From Prado023 sp963777855 (GTDB lineage: Bacteria; Actinomycetota; Actinomycetes; S36-B12; CAIYMF01), in assembly GCA_963777855.1 (NCBI GenBank), contig CAVZRW010000005.1, positions 186,001 to 250,000 on the forward strand: a stretch of 64,000 nt of DNA, read 5' to 3'. A model generated the notes under the pieces. That model was not told where the DNA came from, searched no databases, and was given only the letters and a program-made list of their open reading frames with translations. Every line of letters starts with the position of its first letter. Positions within the stretch are counted from its first letter, which is position 1. Position numbers and translations under genes: made by a program. Positions 63,065 to 64,000 of the stretch are shown one piece after another.

Positions 63065-64000
63065 GGCAGCACCGCCGGGACCGTCGAGCCCCAGCCGTCC
63101 CGGGCCAGGGTGAAGGCCTGGGTCCACGCCCCGGGCCTGATCCGGTGCTCGACCCGGCGCACGTACCAGAGGCCGTCGTGGGACCACCCGGCCCCACGGA
63201 CCCCGACGAGCGCGCGGGCGCGCAGCACGCTGCCGTAGCGCCCGCCGTCCAGGGTCCCGTCGGCCACGACGGCGTCCGCGCTGCGCTCGACCTCGGCCTG
63301 TGCCCGGGCCATCGTGCTGATCGTCGAGTGCGTGGACTGGGAGACCAGGCGGATCCGGGTGTCGGCCGAGTTCGTCGCCCACAGGGGTTGAGCAGCCAGC
63401 GGGACGCGCAGGGGCGGCGTCGTGCGCACCGGGACGTCGGCCCCGGTTCGGGAGTCCGTGTCGCGGCCGGAGACGCTGACCGGCGTCGACGAGTCCAGCC
63501 GGAACCGGGGGGCGTCGATCACGTTCGTGTACGGCGACTGATCGATCGTGATCGCCGGCTGGGGCAGGCCGACCCGCACGGGTGGCCCCCAGTAGAACGA
63601 CGACGTGCCGGGCAGCGGCCCGGGGACGAGGTAGCAGATGTAGCCGTGGCGCGCGGCGAGCATCTCGAGGTGGCGCAGGTCCGTCCCGCGCTGCTGGGCG
63701 ATGCGCTCGATCGGCAGGAACGGGTCCATATCGGTCGGCGGGAACGGCATCGGGACGATGCCCTGCGCCGCATAGGGGGCGAGGATGCGCAGCACCTGCG
63801 GGTAGTCGTCCAGGGGATGCTCGACGACCACCTCCTCGCGGTCGAGCAGGACGGCCGGGTCCTCGCAGGTGACGACCATCTCCGCGCCCCCGCGCCCCGT
63901 TCCGGGGGAGAGCTCGATGAGCTTCACGAAGCCGTCGGCGATGACGGTGGGCAGCGCGCCGACGGTGACGACGAGGCTGACCCGGGCGCCCGGGCGCAAC
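63061..64000 (-). CDS. gpD-like baseplate hub protein (partial, start beyond the window)
   Basis: The last 312 residues are visible. They carry RPGARVSLVVTVGALPTVIADGFV, VVVEHPLDDYPQVLRILAPY, DPFLPIERIAQQRGTDLRHLEMLAARHGYICYLVPG and near the end GLWYVRRVEHRIRPGAWTQAFTLARDGWGS. This is the phage gpD/T4 gp27-like hub fold that joins tube to spike. The TGA overlaps the gpV GTG. The gene continues past 64000, so upstream genes (LysM, tape measure) may follow there. Confidence 0.87.
   Translation of the reverse strand, partial: LRPGARVSLVVTVGALPTVIADGFVKLIELSPGTGRGGAEMVVTCEDPAVLLDREEVVVEHPLDDYPQVLRILAPYAAQGIVPMPFPPTDMDPFLPIERIAQQRGTDLRHLEMLAARHGYICYLVPGPLPGTSSFYWGPPVRVGLPQPAITIDQSPYTNVIDAPRFRLDSSTPVSVSGRDTDSRTGADVPVRTTPPLRVPLAAQPLWATNSADTRIRLVSQSTHSTISTMARAQAEVERSADAVVADGTLDGGRYGSVLRARALVGVRGAGWSHDGLWYVRRVEHRIRPGAWTQAFTLARDGWGSTVPAVLP

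Noticed and set aside
39225..64000. Interpretation as a prophage or myophage
   Set aside because: No capsid, portal, terminase, integrase or lysis gene. DUF4255, the AAA+ ATPase and DUF4157 are eCIS hallmarks.
1..64000. tRNA or rRNA genes
   Set aside because: No T-loop/anticodon arrangement or conserved rRNA block was noticed on either strand by reading. A covariance-model search would be decisive.

Overview
The window is about 72% G+C, uses many GTG starts, and has densely packed genes that often overlap at ATGA or GTGA junctions. This fits a high-GC actinomycete (Actinomycetota); I cannot name the genus. No rRNA, tRNA or CRISPR array was found. At least ten genes read correctly only if single-base indels are assumed, mostly in short G/C homopolymers. 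I annotate these as single genes with a suspected assembly or sequencing indel.

Left part (1-29.4 kb): ordinary chromosomal genes. In order: the start of a DeoR regulator; a polyamine-type ABC importer (potA-potD-potB-potC, minus strand) with a tandem repeat and a strong stem-loop between potD and potB; a polar amino acid ABC importer; a GT87 glycosyltransferase; two translationally coupled lipoproteins, one a GH3 hexosaminidase; an amidase; a GNAT; a secreted Cna/CarboxypepD-repeat protein; a two-component system coupled to a DUF4173 membrane protein; a tiny secreted four-cysteine protein; a PopT-like DUF368 transporter; an M28 aminopeptidase; a tyrosine phenol-lyase-like enzyme behind a 5'-truncated FAD oxidoreductase; a class C-like beta-lactamase; TetR; a methyltransferase; and small enzymes.

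Middle part (29.4-38.6 kb): a scarred accessory stretch. It has a 40-bp near-perfect palindrome abutting an IS21 IstB remnant, a second transposase-like remnant and an ABC-ATPase remnant. It also has a two-gene unit made of a legumain/caspase-like (C13-type) protease and a small partner that share an unusual NWAHPC-containing domain.

Right part (38.6-64 kb, open at the right end): most of a phage-tail-like extracellular contractile injection system (eCIS). A plus-strand operon carries sheath, tube, a zinc-ribbon protein, a Pro-rich protein, a DUF4255 cap protein, an AAA+ ATPase and a giant DUF4157 protein that is the best effector/toxin candidate. A convergent minus-strand operon carries a gpD-like hub (partial), a gpV-like spike base, a PAAR-like tip, gp25, two baseplate-J-type proteins, a tail-protein-I/beta-helix protein and a DUF6519 protein ending in a PASTA domain. 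No capsid, portal or terminase gene is present. LysM, tape-measure and dedicated fibre genes are not seen and may lie beyond position 64000. The parts that look least described are the PASTA-tipped baseplate protein, the split hub/spike, the DUF4157 giant and the C13/NWAHPC gene pair.
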